Assembly (NCBI GenBank): GCA_943846715.1
Contig: OX044356.1
Span: 1,240,001 to 1,304,000, forward strand
Source: TMED14 sp002378565
GTDB lineage: Bacteria; Bacteroidota; Bacteroidia; Flavobacteriales; Schleiferiaceae
Length of the DNA stretch: 64,000 nucleotides
Direction of reading: 5' to 3'
A program made the position numbers and the translations under genes. The first letter of the stretch is position 1, and each line of letters begins with the position of its first letter. Below the pieces are notes generated by a model. The model saw only the letters and a program-made list of their open reading frames with translations. It did no database searches and was not told where the DNA came from. This document shows positions 42,094-50,864 of this stretch, in pieces.

Positions 42094-44847
42094 TTATTTG
42101 ATGGGTTTCTGGGTTATTGGGCGACCATCAGCCATCCAGTTTGGCATCACAGCATCCATCAAATAATGGTTAAAAAACTCCCCCATGCGTTCTGACAGGT
42201 CCATGCGATTAGCCCGGCGTCGAAGGTTGTGTGACTCGCCATTGTAGACGAGTAACCACACGGGTTGATCCAATCGACGCAAGGCCATGAAGTACTCAAT
42301 GCCTTGCGTGTAGGGCACCGCGCCATCGTTGTCATTGTGCATCATCAACAAGGGGGTTCTCACCTTGTCTGCCTTAAATAGTGGAGAGTTCAAGGTGTAG
42401 CGGTTGGGCTTTTCCCATGGCGTAACCCCTAAGCGGCTTTGGGTTTGCTCGTATTGAAATTGGCGCGACATACCAGATGCATAACGGATGCCGCCATAGG
42501 CAGAAAACATGTTGGAAACCGGAGCTCCAGCCATGGCACAAACGAAGCGATCGCTTCGGGTGATGACCCAGGCCACCTGGTAGCCACCCCAACTCTGCCC
42601 TTGAAGCCCCATGCGCAAAGGATCCAGCCGTTGATCCGCACGCAAAGCGGCATCCACCCCCTTGTTGATGCAGGTCAAGGCACTGGGGCCTGGACGGCCT
42701 ACTTGGTAAACGATGTCGGGAATGAATACGGCATAGCCTTGGCTCACGAACCAGCTGATATTGATGGTTGAGGCACTAGGGGCTGGTCGTTTGTAGGCGT
42801 GCAATTGATCTGAATAGCGCTCGTAGAAATACACGACGACTGGCAAGGATGCCGCCGCGTCACTGGCACCTTTAGGGGTGTACAGCAAGCCTTGAAGTTG
42901 CTTGCCTAAAGCACGGTAGGATAGCAATTTTACTTCTGGCCATTGCATGCTGTCTTGCTGAGGGTTGAGGTGGGTCAGCTGACTTTCTCCGTTAGCGTCA
43001 AGCAACCACAGATCAGGAGAATGACTCACATCTTCCTTGGTGAATGTCATCACTGGGGCCTGCCTGGCCTTTGACCATTTACCATGCATGGCATCATCCA
43101 TCGTTGACACCACAACGCCATCAGCTGCCCGCCAGGTGCAGAGCGCTTCCTTCTTGGTTAGGTGATGAAATGCATGCAAACTCAAGCTGCTGTCTCTGTT
43201 GTCTGCAAAGGGCCAATCAAATGCCAGATTTTTGACCCGCGTTCGCTGTCCTTTTTGACGACCAAAACCCTTGGTGAGGTTGGTCAACTGCTTGCCTGCT
43301 TTCGCCATAGGGTCACAAGCGATGACATCAAAGGCATCATAAACCAGGAACCGACCATCCTGCATCCATCCAGCTGAGCCATATGCAGAGGGTAAGGATG
43401 GGCTGTCATGTCGCTCGTCATGGACGGCATGCTTCACTGGCATGACCATGATTGGGCCTAAGTCATGCGCATGAATAGCCCGAAGAATCCACTGTCTATT
43501 CACCTGATCATAGTAGGCTAAAGCATGGCCATCAGGCGCAATCGATGGCGGCCTTGGTATGCGGAGACCGCGGCCAACAACCAGCACCTCTCCGGTGACA
43601 TCATGCACCAATTCCACATCATAGGGCAGCTGGATATCCCAACTGTATTGCTGTCGATACACCTCTTGACTGTAGCGCATTGCCCAATGATGGTTGCCAC
43701 GGGCATTGAACACCACCGAAGGCATTGCCTTGTTACCCAGCGACTGAATGGCACCAGACTTGACATGGTAAACTGCATCCATGTGACGGGATTTCTCACG
43801 CCACAGCTGCTTGGCTTGCTGGGGCTGAATGACCACATCCGTCCAGGCCCACACATCCACTGCTGCCCTCTCGTCCGCCGTGCTTGAGCTGTCATGTCTC
43901 ACAGGCAGATAGGGTTTGCCATAGCCAAAAATCAAGCGGTCACTGTCCTTGTGCCAACTAAGGTTCGCCTTCAGTAGCGGACCCGTACCTCTTGACAGGC
44001 CTAGGAAGTCCTTGCCTGCAATCAATTGGGGCATCTGCCCCATGGATTGCAACCACAGTTGTGCAGGCATTGGCAAGTCACCCTGTTGGTTTTGTGAGGT
44101 CCAGGCCATCTGATGTCCATCCTTGCTGATGGCAATCTGGCCAATGGATGTGGCTGATTGGCCCACAGGAATAAAGCCTGTTGGGCTTAATCGGTGAAGT
44201 TGTTGACGCTTGCTCGCACTGTCAATAGTCACAGCCCATAACTGATCCCCATCAGCTTGCCAATCCCAGCGATCCACCTTGAGCAATTGCAGGGAATCCA
44301 ACACCTGCACACTGTCCTCGCAGGAGGCAGTGATTTGCATGATACGCAGTGGTGGTTCGTGCTTTTTTGTCTTTGCCGGCCGCTCCACAGCGAGCAGATC
44401 CATAGGGCATTCACAATTGCTGAACAAGTGCTTCCCTTGAAAGGATGCTGATGTCACTGGACCCAAGCTGTCAATCAGCCCCAATCTCAAATCCACCAAA
44501 AGCAGTTGATCATGCGGCAGGTCCTCTGATTTACTTCCCTTGAGCTTCAAAGACCGTACGCGCTGGTGCGACGGTTTCACCTTGACAATCAACCCATGCA
44601 TGCCCGGCGCAAATTGCCCATCATAGGCCCGCTCTAGCCGCAGCACTTCTTCACCATCGCGAAAAAGCAAGGCATGGCCATCGCCGACCTGTGGATTGAC
44701 AACAGCAAGAAGCCAATGGCCATCGTCACTGAGATGACTGGATTTGATGGATTCCCAGCGATCGTAGTCATTGTGCTCAACCAATTGCTGTGCATGGCTT
44801 TGCATCGACAAGCTTATCAGCAACCAGCAAGTGATCAAGCAGCGCAT
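42094..44847 (-). CDS. S9 family exported serine peptidase (prolyl oligopeptidase type)
   Basis: 917 aa. Signal peptide 1-19 (MQSHAQ). Residues 25-640 form a beta-propeller-like region. The C-terminal alpha/beta hydrolase domain (about 660-900) has the nucleophile S752 in GQSWGGYQVAW, D841 in NDNDGAVPYTQ and H873 in NGESHNLRRRANR, the catalytic triad. It most resembles the large Bacteroidota S9 peptidases annotated as alpha/beta hydrolase fold proteins; specificity (Pro, Glu or dipeptide) is uncertain. Its ATG follows the yebC stop with no gap, suggesting co-transcription. No sorting domain is present, so it is probably periplasmic. Confidence 0.92.
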   Translation of the reverse strand: MRCLITCWLLISLSMQSHAQQLVEHNDYDRWESIKSSHLSDDGHWLLAVVNPQVGDGHALLFRDGEEVLRLERAYDGQFAPGMHGLIVKVKPSHQRVRSLKLKGSKSEDLPHDQLLLVDLRLGLIDSLGPVTSASFQGKHLFSNCECPMDLLAVERPAKTKKHEPPLRIMQITASCEDSVQVLDSLQLLKVDRWDWQADGDQLWAVTIDSASKRQQLHRLSPTGFIPVGQSATSIGQIAISKDGHQMAWTSQNQQGDLPMPAQLWLQSMGQMPQLIAGKDFLGLSRGTGPLLKANLSWHKDSDRLIFGYGKPYLPVRHDSSSTADERAAVDVWAWTDVVIQPQQAKQLWREKSRHMDAVYHVKSGAIQSLGNKAMPSVVFNARGNHHWAMRYSQEVYRQQYSWDIQLPYDVELVHDVTGEVLVVGRGLRIPRPPSIAPDGHALAYYDQVNRQWILRAIHAHDLGPIMVMPVKHAVHDERHDSPSLPSAYGSAGWMQDGRFLVYDAFDVIACDPMAKAGKQLTNLTKGFGRQKGQRTRVKNLAFDWPFADNRDSSLSLHAFHHLTKKEALCTWRAADGVVVSTMDDAMHGKWSKARQAPVMTFTKEDVSHSPDLWLLDANGESQLTHLNPQQDSMQWPEVKLLSYRALGKQLQGLLYTPKGASDAAASLPVVVYFYERYSDQLHAYKRPAPSASTINISWFVSQGYAVFIPDIVYQVGRPGPSALTCINKGVDAALRADQRLDPLRMGLQGQSWGGYQVAWVITRSDRFVCAMAGAPVSNMFSAYGGIRYASGMSRQFQYEQTQSRLGVTPWEKPNRYTLNSPLFKADKVRTPLLMMHNDNDGAVPYTQGIEYFMALRRLDQPVWLLVYNGESHNLRRRANRMDLSERMGEFFNHYLMDAVMPNWMADGRPITQKPIK

Positions 44848-45576
44848 TCAGCTGGCCATGTTATGAAAGACTGCCTGGACATCCTCATCTTCCTCCAAGC
44901 GTTCAAGGAGTTTTTCAACCTCATCTTGAGCTATTGCATCAAGGCTTTTGTTATCCATGGGAATGCGCTCAAAGCCAGAGGATAGGATCTCAATGTCCAT
45001 TTTTTCTAAGGCTTTGGTGATGTTGCCAAATTCAGCAAATTGCGCATAAAGCATGATGGTGTCAAGCGACTTTTCCTCATCGTACTCTGCGAAGACTTCC
45101 TCAACGCCGTGATCAATCATTTCAAATTCAAAGGTCTCAAGGTCTCTGTCACCTTGAGCAATCTTGAAATGGCATTTGTGTTCAAACATGAACTCCACGG
45201 ACCCACTGGTTCCAAGACTGCCATCGCATTTATTGAAACAAGCGCGCACATTGGCCACCGTGCGTGTGTTGTTGTCTGTGGCTGTCTCCACCAGAATTGC
45301 AATGCCGTGCGGCGCATAGCCCTCAAAGATGACTTCCTTGTAATCAGCCTGATCCTTTGACGTGGCTCGCTTGATGGCGCGCTCAACATTGTCTTTAGGC
45401 ATGTTGGCATCTCGCGAATTTTGAATCAAGGCCTTCAATCGGCTGTTGCTTTCAGGATTTGGTCCACTCTCCTTGACGCACATGATGATGTCCTTAGAAA
45501 TCCTGGTGAACGTCTTAGCCATGCTAGCCCATCGCTTCATTTTGCGAGCTTTCCTGTACTCAAATGCTCTTCCCAT
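44848..45576 (-). CDS. YebC/PmpR family DNA-binding or translation-associated protein
   Basis: 242 aa protein of the TACO1/YebC family. Hallmarks are the N-terminal MGRAFEYRKARKMKRWASMAK, then FTRISKDIIMCVKESGPNPESN, NMPKDNVERAIKRA and YEGYAPHGIAILVE-type EGYAPHG near residue 85. Members were described as transcription regulators and, more recently, as factors that help ribosomes through proline-rich stretches. Several long Pro runs are encoded in this genome (for example the nine prolines of TonB). It lies between korB and the S9 peptidase in a leftward run. Confidence 0.95.
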   Translation of the reverse strand: MGRAFEYRKARKMKRWASMAKTFTRISKDIIMCVKESGPNPESNSRLKALIQNSRDANMPKDNVERAIKRATSKDQADYKEVIFEGYAPHGIAILVETATDNNTRTVANVRACFNKCDGSLGTSGSVEFMFEHKCHFKIAQGDRDLETFEFEMIDHGVEEVFAEYDEEKSLDTIMLYAQFAEFGNITKALEKMDIEILSSGFERIPMDNKSLDAIAQDEVEKLLERLEEDEDVQAVFHNMAS

Positions 45577-45609
45577 GTCTGTCTTTTTCTGTTGTTGAAA
45601 CCATGCTAT

Positions 45610-46578
45610 TTAAACCTCCCAGATTCGACCTGCATGCAGAATCACCTCTAAGGATTGCTGACCTTGCTCAGCCATCGCTCGATGAACCTCCTGTTCATGA
45701 ACGGGTCTTTCGCATTGGTATATGATGCCAAATGGCCTCAGGTCACCTGCCATCCGTGCCAAGGCATAGGCCTTGATTGGGTCGTGGATGTCATGAATCC
45801 AGGCCTGAGATAGATCACCCGCTGGAGACAGCTTGATCACTTCAACCTGACCCTGGACCAATTGAAGGGTCTTGTCTTGGTCTTTGCCAATCAGGATTGG
45901 CTTGCCATGCTCAACATGAAAGGTGTGATCTATGGCGTGTTGTTTGTTGCTGAAACGCTCAAAAGCCCCGTCATTAAACACATTGCAGTTCTGGTAAATT
46001 TCAAGCAGTGCAGACCCATGATGTGCCTTTGCGGCAATCATCATTTCACGCAAATGGGCAGGGCTTCGATCCATGCTCCTTGCAATAAAACTGGCATTGG
46101 CTCCCATGGCCAAGGTCAGTGGATTCAAGGCTTGGTCAATGCTCCCCAAAGGGGATGATCGCGAATGCTGTCCAGGCTGTGAGGTTGGCGAGTACTGACC
46201 TTTGGTCAAACCATAGACCTCATTGTTGAACAATAGGATGGGAACATTGACATTGCGTCGAAGCAAGTGGATCAAGTGATTGCCACCAATACTCAGGGCA
46301 TCTCCGTCACCCGTCACCAGCCACACATCGGCATCTGGACTGGCCAACTTCACCCCCGTGGCTATCGCTGGTGCTCTGCCATGCAGGCCATGCAGGCCAT
46401 AGGTATTGATGTAGTAGGGCAGCCTTGAGGAACAGCCGATACCTGAAATCAGGACGGTGTTGTCTGGGTCAGCACCAATGGCTTCAAACACCTCCGTCAA
46501 CTGCTTGAGCACAGAGTAGTCGCCACAGCCGGGACACCATCGCACATCTTGGTCAGTCAAATAGTCCTTTGCCTTCAT
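45610..46578 (-). CDS. korB: 2-oxoacid:ferredoxin oxidoreductase subunit beta
   Basis: 322 aa thiamine-diphosphate-binding subunit. C15 and C18 in VRWCPGCGDYSVL are ligands of a 4Fe-4S cluster together with a later Cys. The TPP motif is VTGDGDALSIGGNHLI with FNNEVYGLTKGQYSPTS. The expected reaction is CoA-dependent oxidation of a 2-oxoacid, most likely 2-oxoglutarate, with electrons going to ferredoxin. Its start overlaps the alpha-subunit stop by four bases. The substrate assignment (2-oxoglutarate over pyruvate) rests on subunit architecture and is not proven. Confidence 0.93.
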   Translation of the reverse strand: MKAKDYLTDQDVRWCPGCGDYSVLKQLTEVFEAIGADPDNTVLISGIGCSSRLPYYINTYGLHGLHGRAPAIATGVKLASPDADVWLVTGDGDALSIGGNHLIHLLRRNVNVPILLFNNEVYGLTKGQYSPTSQPGQHSRSSPLGSIDQALNPLTLAMGANASFIARSMDRSPAHLREMMIAAKAHHGSALLEIYQNCNVFNDGAFERFSNKQHAIDHTFHVEHGKPILIGKDQDKTLQLVQGQVEVIKLSPAGDLSQAWIHDIHDPIKAYALARMAGDLRPFGIIYQCERPVHEQEVHRAMAEQGQQSLEVILHAGRIWEV

Positions 46579-48389
46579 GATGACATGGTATTCAAAAGGG
46601 TTTCAGTAAGAGACAGTGCGTCAAATGGCTTGCCCGATGTTTGGCCGATAAAGGCCATACGCTTCGGGCATCGAGCACGCAGTACATTGACCAATTGCCC
46701 TTGGTTCATCTCTACCACAACCAACTGCTTGAATTCAGCCATCACCGCATCCAAGTCAGGGTGTAGAGGGTAGATGTGAACCAAATGCAGATGAGCCACT
46801 GCATGCCCCTGCCTGCGCAATTGCTCAGTGGCTGTATGAATCGAACCATAGGTTGATCCCCATCCAATGACCAACATGTCATCGGATTTGGATCCAAGAT
46901 TCAAGGTCAGTTCAGGGTAGGATGATTGGATCCCCATCACCTTTGCTTGCCTTGCCTGCACCAATGCTTGGTGGTTATCTGCGTCATAAGACACTTCACC
47001 ACTTCCTTCTTGTTTCTCCAAGCCACCCAACCGATGGGCGCCACCAGGTGTTCCCACAGGAATCCAAGGCCTCACACCCTTCGCGTCTCTCTCATAGGGC
47101 ATGCGCGAAATGTCTGCTTCGGTTGGTCGGATTTGGAGCAGTTGAGACAGATCTGGAATGCGCCAAGGCTCAGCACTGCTCGCAATGAACGCATCCGACA
47201 AGACCATCACAGGAGTCATGGCTTCCATGGCATATTTTGCCGCCATCAACATCACATCAAAGGCATGTGAGGCACTCTTGATTGCTATGACTGGCATCGG
47301 TGCTTCACCATGTCTTCCATGCAAAGCTTGCATCAAATCAGACTGTTCCATTTTGGTTGGCATGCCTGTGCTTGGACCTCCCCTTTGCACGTTGATGACA
47401 ATCAAAGGCAATTCCAACATCACAGCTAAACCAAGACCCTCAGCCTTGAGGCTGATACCTGGACCACTGGACGCCGTGACACCCATTTTCCCGGCAAAGG
47501 ACGCGCCGATGGCTGCAGTCACCGAAGCAATTTCATCTTCAGCCTGAAAGGTGGTGATGCCTTTAGGCCGCTGCCTTACCAGCTCATGCAAGATGTCTGA
47601 GGCTGGTGTGATTGGGTAGCCAGCGAAAACCAATTCACGCTGACTCTGGTGTGCCACAGCGGCCAGCCCCATGGCAATGCCCTGAGATCCTGACAGGGTA
47701 CGGTAGGTGCCTTTGGGCAACGTGTGCGAGGGCATGACATGCTTGAATGCAGACCATTCCGCCGTTTCGCCCAGATAATAGCCGGCCATGAACGCCTTGT
47801 CATTGACCTTGGCCAATTCACCTGAAAACTTATTCGCCAAGGCCTCACGGACCATGATGTAATCAAAGGCATACATCCAAGTCAAAGCACCTAGCACTAC
47901 CATGTTTTTTGCCCGAGACACCGCCTTGCTCCCAAGGTCCATGTCCTTCAAGGCCTCCTTGGTTACGGTTTGGAAATTGCATTCCAATGTCCTGAAACTC
48001 ACCCTAGCTTCTTCCAAGGGATCCTCGTCAGGAGCAAGCTTCGCCAGGGCTCTTGATCGTTTGTCAAAGCCATCTGTGGATGCCAACAAAATGCCTCCTG
48101 GCTTCAGCTGGTCCCTGTATTTCACATAGGCAGCTACATTGAAAACCACCAAAACATCAGCCTGACCGCCGGGTTCATGGACAGCTGTCGACGCCATTTG
48201 AAATTGGAAGCCACTGATCCCTGCAATGCTGCCTTTTGGTGCTCGAATTTCTGCAGGGAAATCACTGAGGGTTCGAACATCCTGGCCGCTTTGCGCAGCG
48301 CCTTGCGTGAGCTGAGACCCCAAAAGTTGCACACCATCACCAGAATCTCCGGCAAGTAAAATAACAATTTTGTGGCTTGAATCAGACAT
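46575..48389 (-). CDS. korA: 2-oxoacid:ferredoxin oxidoreductase subunit alpha with fused gamma domain
   Basis: 604 aa. The N-terminal ~190 residues are the gamma domain (LLAGDSGDGVQLLGSQLTQGA, EIRAPKG), fused to the alpha domain, which contains GSQGIAMGLAAVAHQS, YPITPASDILHEL, QAEDEIASVTAAIGASFAG and RGGPSTGMPTKMEQSDL. The C-terminal segment (VIGWGSTYGSIHTA) is the domain that usually binds CoA. The gamma-alpha fusion with a separate small beta subunit is the usual form in Bacteroidota and other aerobes. It overlaps the nfu gene by 8 bases upstream and korB by 4 downstream. Confidence 0.94.
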   Translation of the reverse strand: MSDSSHKIVILLAGDSGDGVQLLGSQLTQGAAQSGQDVRTLSDFPAEIRAPKGSIAGISGFQFQMASTAVHEPGGQADVLVVFNVAAYVKYRDQLKPGGILLASTDGFDKRSRALAKLAPDEDPLEEARVSFRTLECNFQTVTKEALKDMDLGSKAVSRAKNMVVLGALTWMYAFDYIMVREALANKFSGELAKVNDKAFMAGYYLGETAEWSAFKHVMPSHTLPKGTYRTLSGSQGIAMGLAAVAHQSQRELVFAGYPITPASDILHELVRQRPKGITTFQAEDEIASVTAAIGASFAGKMGVTASSGPGISLKAEGLGLAVMLELPLIVINVQRGGPSTGMPTKMEQSDLMQALHGRHGEAPMPVIAIKSASHAFDVMLMAAKYAMEAMTPVMVLSDAFIASSAEPWRIPDLSQLLQIRPTEADISRMPYERDAKGVRPWIPVGTPGGAHRLGGLEKQEGSGEVSYDADNHQALVQARQAKVMGIQSSYPELTLNLGSKSDDMLVIGWGSTYGSIHTATEQLRRQGHAVAHLHLVHIYPLHPDLDAVMAEFKQLVVVEMNQGQLVNVLRARCPKRMAFIGQTSGKPFDALSLTETLLNTMSS

Positions 48390-48621
48390 TGTCGACGTGT
48401 CTAATTTCGCGGACTTCCGGGGCGTACTTTTTCACAGTTGCTTCTACACCGTGTTTGAGGGTCATTTGATTCACATGGCAATCGATGCAAGCGCCCTGAA
48501 GCTGAACCTCAACGATGCAGTCATCCACGATACCTAACAGGATGATGTCACCTCCATCTTCTTGCAAGTATGGGCGGATTTCATCCAGGGCCTTCGCTAC
48601 GCGATCTGCTAAATCACTCAT
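48382..48621 (-). CDS. NifU/Nfu C-terminal-domain iron-sulfur scaffold protein
   Basis: 79 aa. The Nfu fold shows RVAKALDEIRPYLQEDGGDI and GACIDCHVNQMTLKHGVEATV, with the cluster-binding C45 and C48 pair. Such proteins hold or transfer 4Fe-4S clusters as dimers. Where many family members have a Pro-Ser-Ser after the second Cys, this one has His-Val-Asn; the effect is unknown. It overlaps mrp by four bases and korA by eight, placing a cluster carrier between two genes for Fe-S proteins. Confidence 0.93.
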   Translation of the reverse strand: MSDLADRVAKALDEIRPYLQEDGGDIILLGIVDDCIVEVQLQGACIDCHVNQMTLKHGVEATVKKYAPEVREIRHVDNV

Positions 48622-49757
48622 ACTTTTAGTTTTCTTGTAGAACAGCCAGCCATTGTAGTGATTCTAACCGATTCGGTTTCAGGCAGTTGGGTCACTCTAT
48701 TTGCCAACGATGACACCATGTTAACGGTCATGTCAACAAAGGCTTGCTTCACGGGACCCTCTGCTTGCAGTGCTGCCGGCCGGCCTACATCACCCGCTTC
48801 GCGAATGCCTTGGACCAAAGGAATCTCTCCCAAGAAATCCACCTTCATTTGTGCAGCCAATCGCTGAACGCCTTCTTGACCAAATAGGTAATACTTGTTA
48901 TCTGGTAATTCTTCTGGCGTGAAATATGCCATGTTTTCAACCATGCCAATCACCGGAACGTTGATGGCGCTCATGTTGAACATGGCCACACCTTTTCTTG
49001 CATCAGCTAGAGCCACAGCCTGTGGGGTGCTGACAACAATAGCGCCCGTGACGGGCAATGACTGAACAATGCTCAAGTGAATGTCTCCTGTGCCAGGAGG
49101 TAGGTCCAATAGCAAAAAGTCCAGGTCGCCCCAGTGGCTTTCATGCAGCATTTGATTCAGGGCCTTAGAGGCCATCGGGCCTCGCCATACAACGGCTTGG
49201 TTGCTACCTGAAAAGAAGCCAACAGACATGATTTTGATGCCATAGGCAATGACTGGATCCATTTTCCTGACACCATTGATTTCAATACCGCCAGGCCGTT
49301 CAGTCATCACATCAAACATGATTGGCATGCTGGGTCCATAGATGTCGGCATCCAAAATTCCCACCTTGAAGCCCATGTCTCTCAAGGCGATGGCCATGTT
49401 TGCTGTCACGGTGCTTTTGCCAACACCGCCTTTACCTGAAGCAATCGCAATGACATGCTTGATGCCGTCAATGGCCTTGCCCTTGATGACCTGATCATCC
49501 GCCTTTGCTGGTGCCTCAACCAACATATTCACAGTGATTTGCAGCTTGGGATCAATGCGCGCATGGATGGCCTTCAATAGGGCAACTTCCAAAGTTTTTT
49601 TCTTGTGCATGACCGGGCTATCTGAAACCACATCAATGATGACTTCATTGCCCATCACTTGCACATTGCGCAGATTCTTACTCGCCACCAAGAGGCCATT
49701 GCCCGAGGCATTCACCACAGCGTCCACCGCCGTTTCAATTTGTTGTTTTGTCACCAT
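48618..49757 (-). CDS. Mrp/NBP35 family ATP-binding iron-sulfur carrier
   Basis: 379 aa. Residues 1-85 form an N-terminal MIP18-type domain. The P-loop GKGGVGKST sits at about 107-116 with the deviant Walker A lysine pattern, followed by GILDADIYGPSMP, DLPPGTGDIHLS and VVSTPQAVALADARKGVAMF. The family delivers Fe-S clusters to apo-enzymes. The CxxC found in many homologues just after the NMAYF segment is replaced by TPEELPDN, a form common in Bacteroidota. It lies first in the mrp-nfu-korA-korB overlap series and 36 bp after rlmN. Confidence 0.94.
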   Translation of the reverse strand: MVTKQQIETAVDAVVNASGNGLLVASKNLRNVQVMGNEVIIDVVSDSPVMHKKKTLEVALLKAIHARIDPKLQITVNMLVEAPAKADDQVIKGKAIDGIKHVIAIASGKGGVGKSTVTANMAIALRDMGFKVGILDADIYGPSMPIMFDVMTERPGGIEINGVRKMDPVIAYGIKIMSVGFFSGSNQAVVWRGPMASKALNQMLHESHWGDLDFLLLDLPPGTGDIHLSIVQSLPVTGAIVVSTPQAVALADARKGVAMFNMSAINVPVIGMVENMAYFTPEELPDNKYYLFGQEGVQRLAAQMKVDFLGEIPLVQGIREAGDVGRPAALQAEGPVKQAFVDMTVNMVSSLANRVTQLPETESVRITTMAGCSTRKLKV

Positions 49758-49793
49758 GTGTTTGCGAAATTACGACCTCTTTGGCAGAGTTTT

Positions 49794-50864
49794 TCAAGAC
49801 AACACCTCCATAGATTCTGGCAGCGATTTATTGGCCAATTGCCCACAAGCAGCATCGATATCCTTGCCACGGGAACGTCGAATGTTGACGGTCACACCAG
49901 CGTGCTCCAAGGCGCCAACATAGGCATCAATGGATCGCAAGGTGGCCTTTTGAAAACGTCCATCACCAATAGCGTTGTACTCAATGAGGTTCACCTTAGA
50001 AGGTACGCGCTTACATAGAGCCACCAATGCCTGAATGTCCTCAGGACCATCATTCAAATCCTTCCACACCACGTACTCAATGGTGATTAGACTGCCTGTC
50101 TTCTCATACCAATACAGCATGGAATCCATGAGATCTTTGACATTGCTGGCATCATTCACAGGCATGATAGCTGATCTAACTTCATCGCGGGCAGAATGCA
50201 AGCTCACAGCCAAATTAAATTTTACCTGCTCATCAGCCATGCGTCGAATGAGCTTTGGAAGGCCCACTGTTGACAAGGTGATCCGCTTGGCAGATATGCC
50301 AAGCCCCTTGGGTGATGTGATGCGCTCAATGGAAGCCAACACATTGCGGTAGTTAGCCAATGGCTCACCCATGCCCATGTAGACAATGTTGGTCAAGGGT
50401 CGCTTGAAATGCTTCTCAGCCTGCGCTTGGATGGCACGAACTTGATCCACAATCTCTCCTGGACTCAAATTGCGAATGCGCTTGAGCTTTGCCGTGGCGC
50501 AGAAGTGGCACCCCATGTTGCAACCTACCTGCGAGGAAATACAAGCCGTGATTCGCCGATCTGTTGGAATCAATACCGACTCTACAATCAGCCCGTCGGC
50601 AAGCCTGACAGCATTCTTGATGGTGCCATCCTTGCTCACTTGCTCATGGTTCACGGAAATGGGTCGGATCTCAAAAATTGCTTTCAAAGACTCCCTCAGG
50701 GCCTTTGGTAAATTGAGCATGTCATCGATGCTATGCGCTTCCTTGCTCCACAGCCAATCGTAAACTTGATCAGCTCTGTAGGCCGGTTGGGTCAATGTTT
50801 TGAATTGTTCTCGCAGTTCATCTTGCGTCAATGCGCGCAAATCGCGTTTAAGTTTGTCTATCAT
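49794..50864 (-). CDS. rlmN: Dual-specificity 23S rRNA/tRNA adenine C2-methyltransferase RlmN
   Basis: 356 aa radical-SAM enzyme that methylates A2503 of 23S rRNA and A37 of certain tRNAs. The N-terminal helical domain (1-90) is followed by the cluster motif C115-x3-C119-x2-C122 in VGCNMGCHFCATA. YMGMGEPLANY, LSTVGLPKLIRRM and NLAVSLHSARDEVR are in the expected order, with the catalytic C-terminal Cys near residue 341 (DIDAACGQLA). Its start overlaps the stop of the upstream hypothetical gene by four bases. Confidence 0.97.
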   Translation of the reverse strand: MIDKLKRDLRALTQDELREQFKTLTQPAYRADQVYDWLWSKEAHSIDDMLNLPKALRESLKAIFEIRPISVNHEQVSKDGTIKNAVRLADGLIVESVLIPTDRRITACISSQVGCNMGCHFCATAKLKRIRNLSPGEIVDQVRAIQAQAEKHFKRPLTNIVYMGMGEPLANYRNVLASIERITSPKGLGISAKRITLSTVGLPKLIRRMADEQVKFNLAVSLHSARDEVRSAIMPVNDASNVKDLMDSMLYWYEKTGSLITIEYVVWKDLNDGPEDIQALVALCKRVPSKVNLIEYNAIGDGRFQKATLRSIDAYVGALEHAGVTVNIRRSRGKDIDAACGQLANKSLPESMEVLS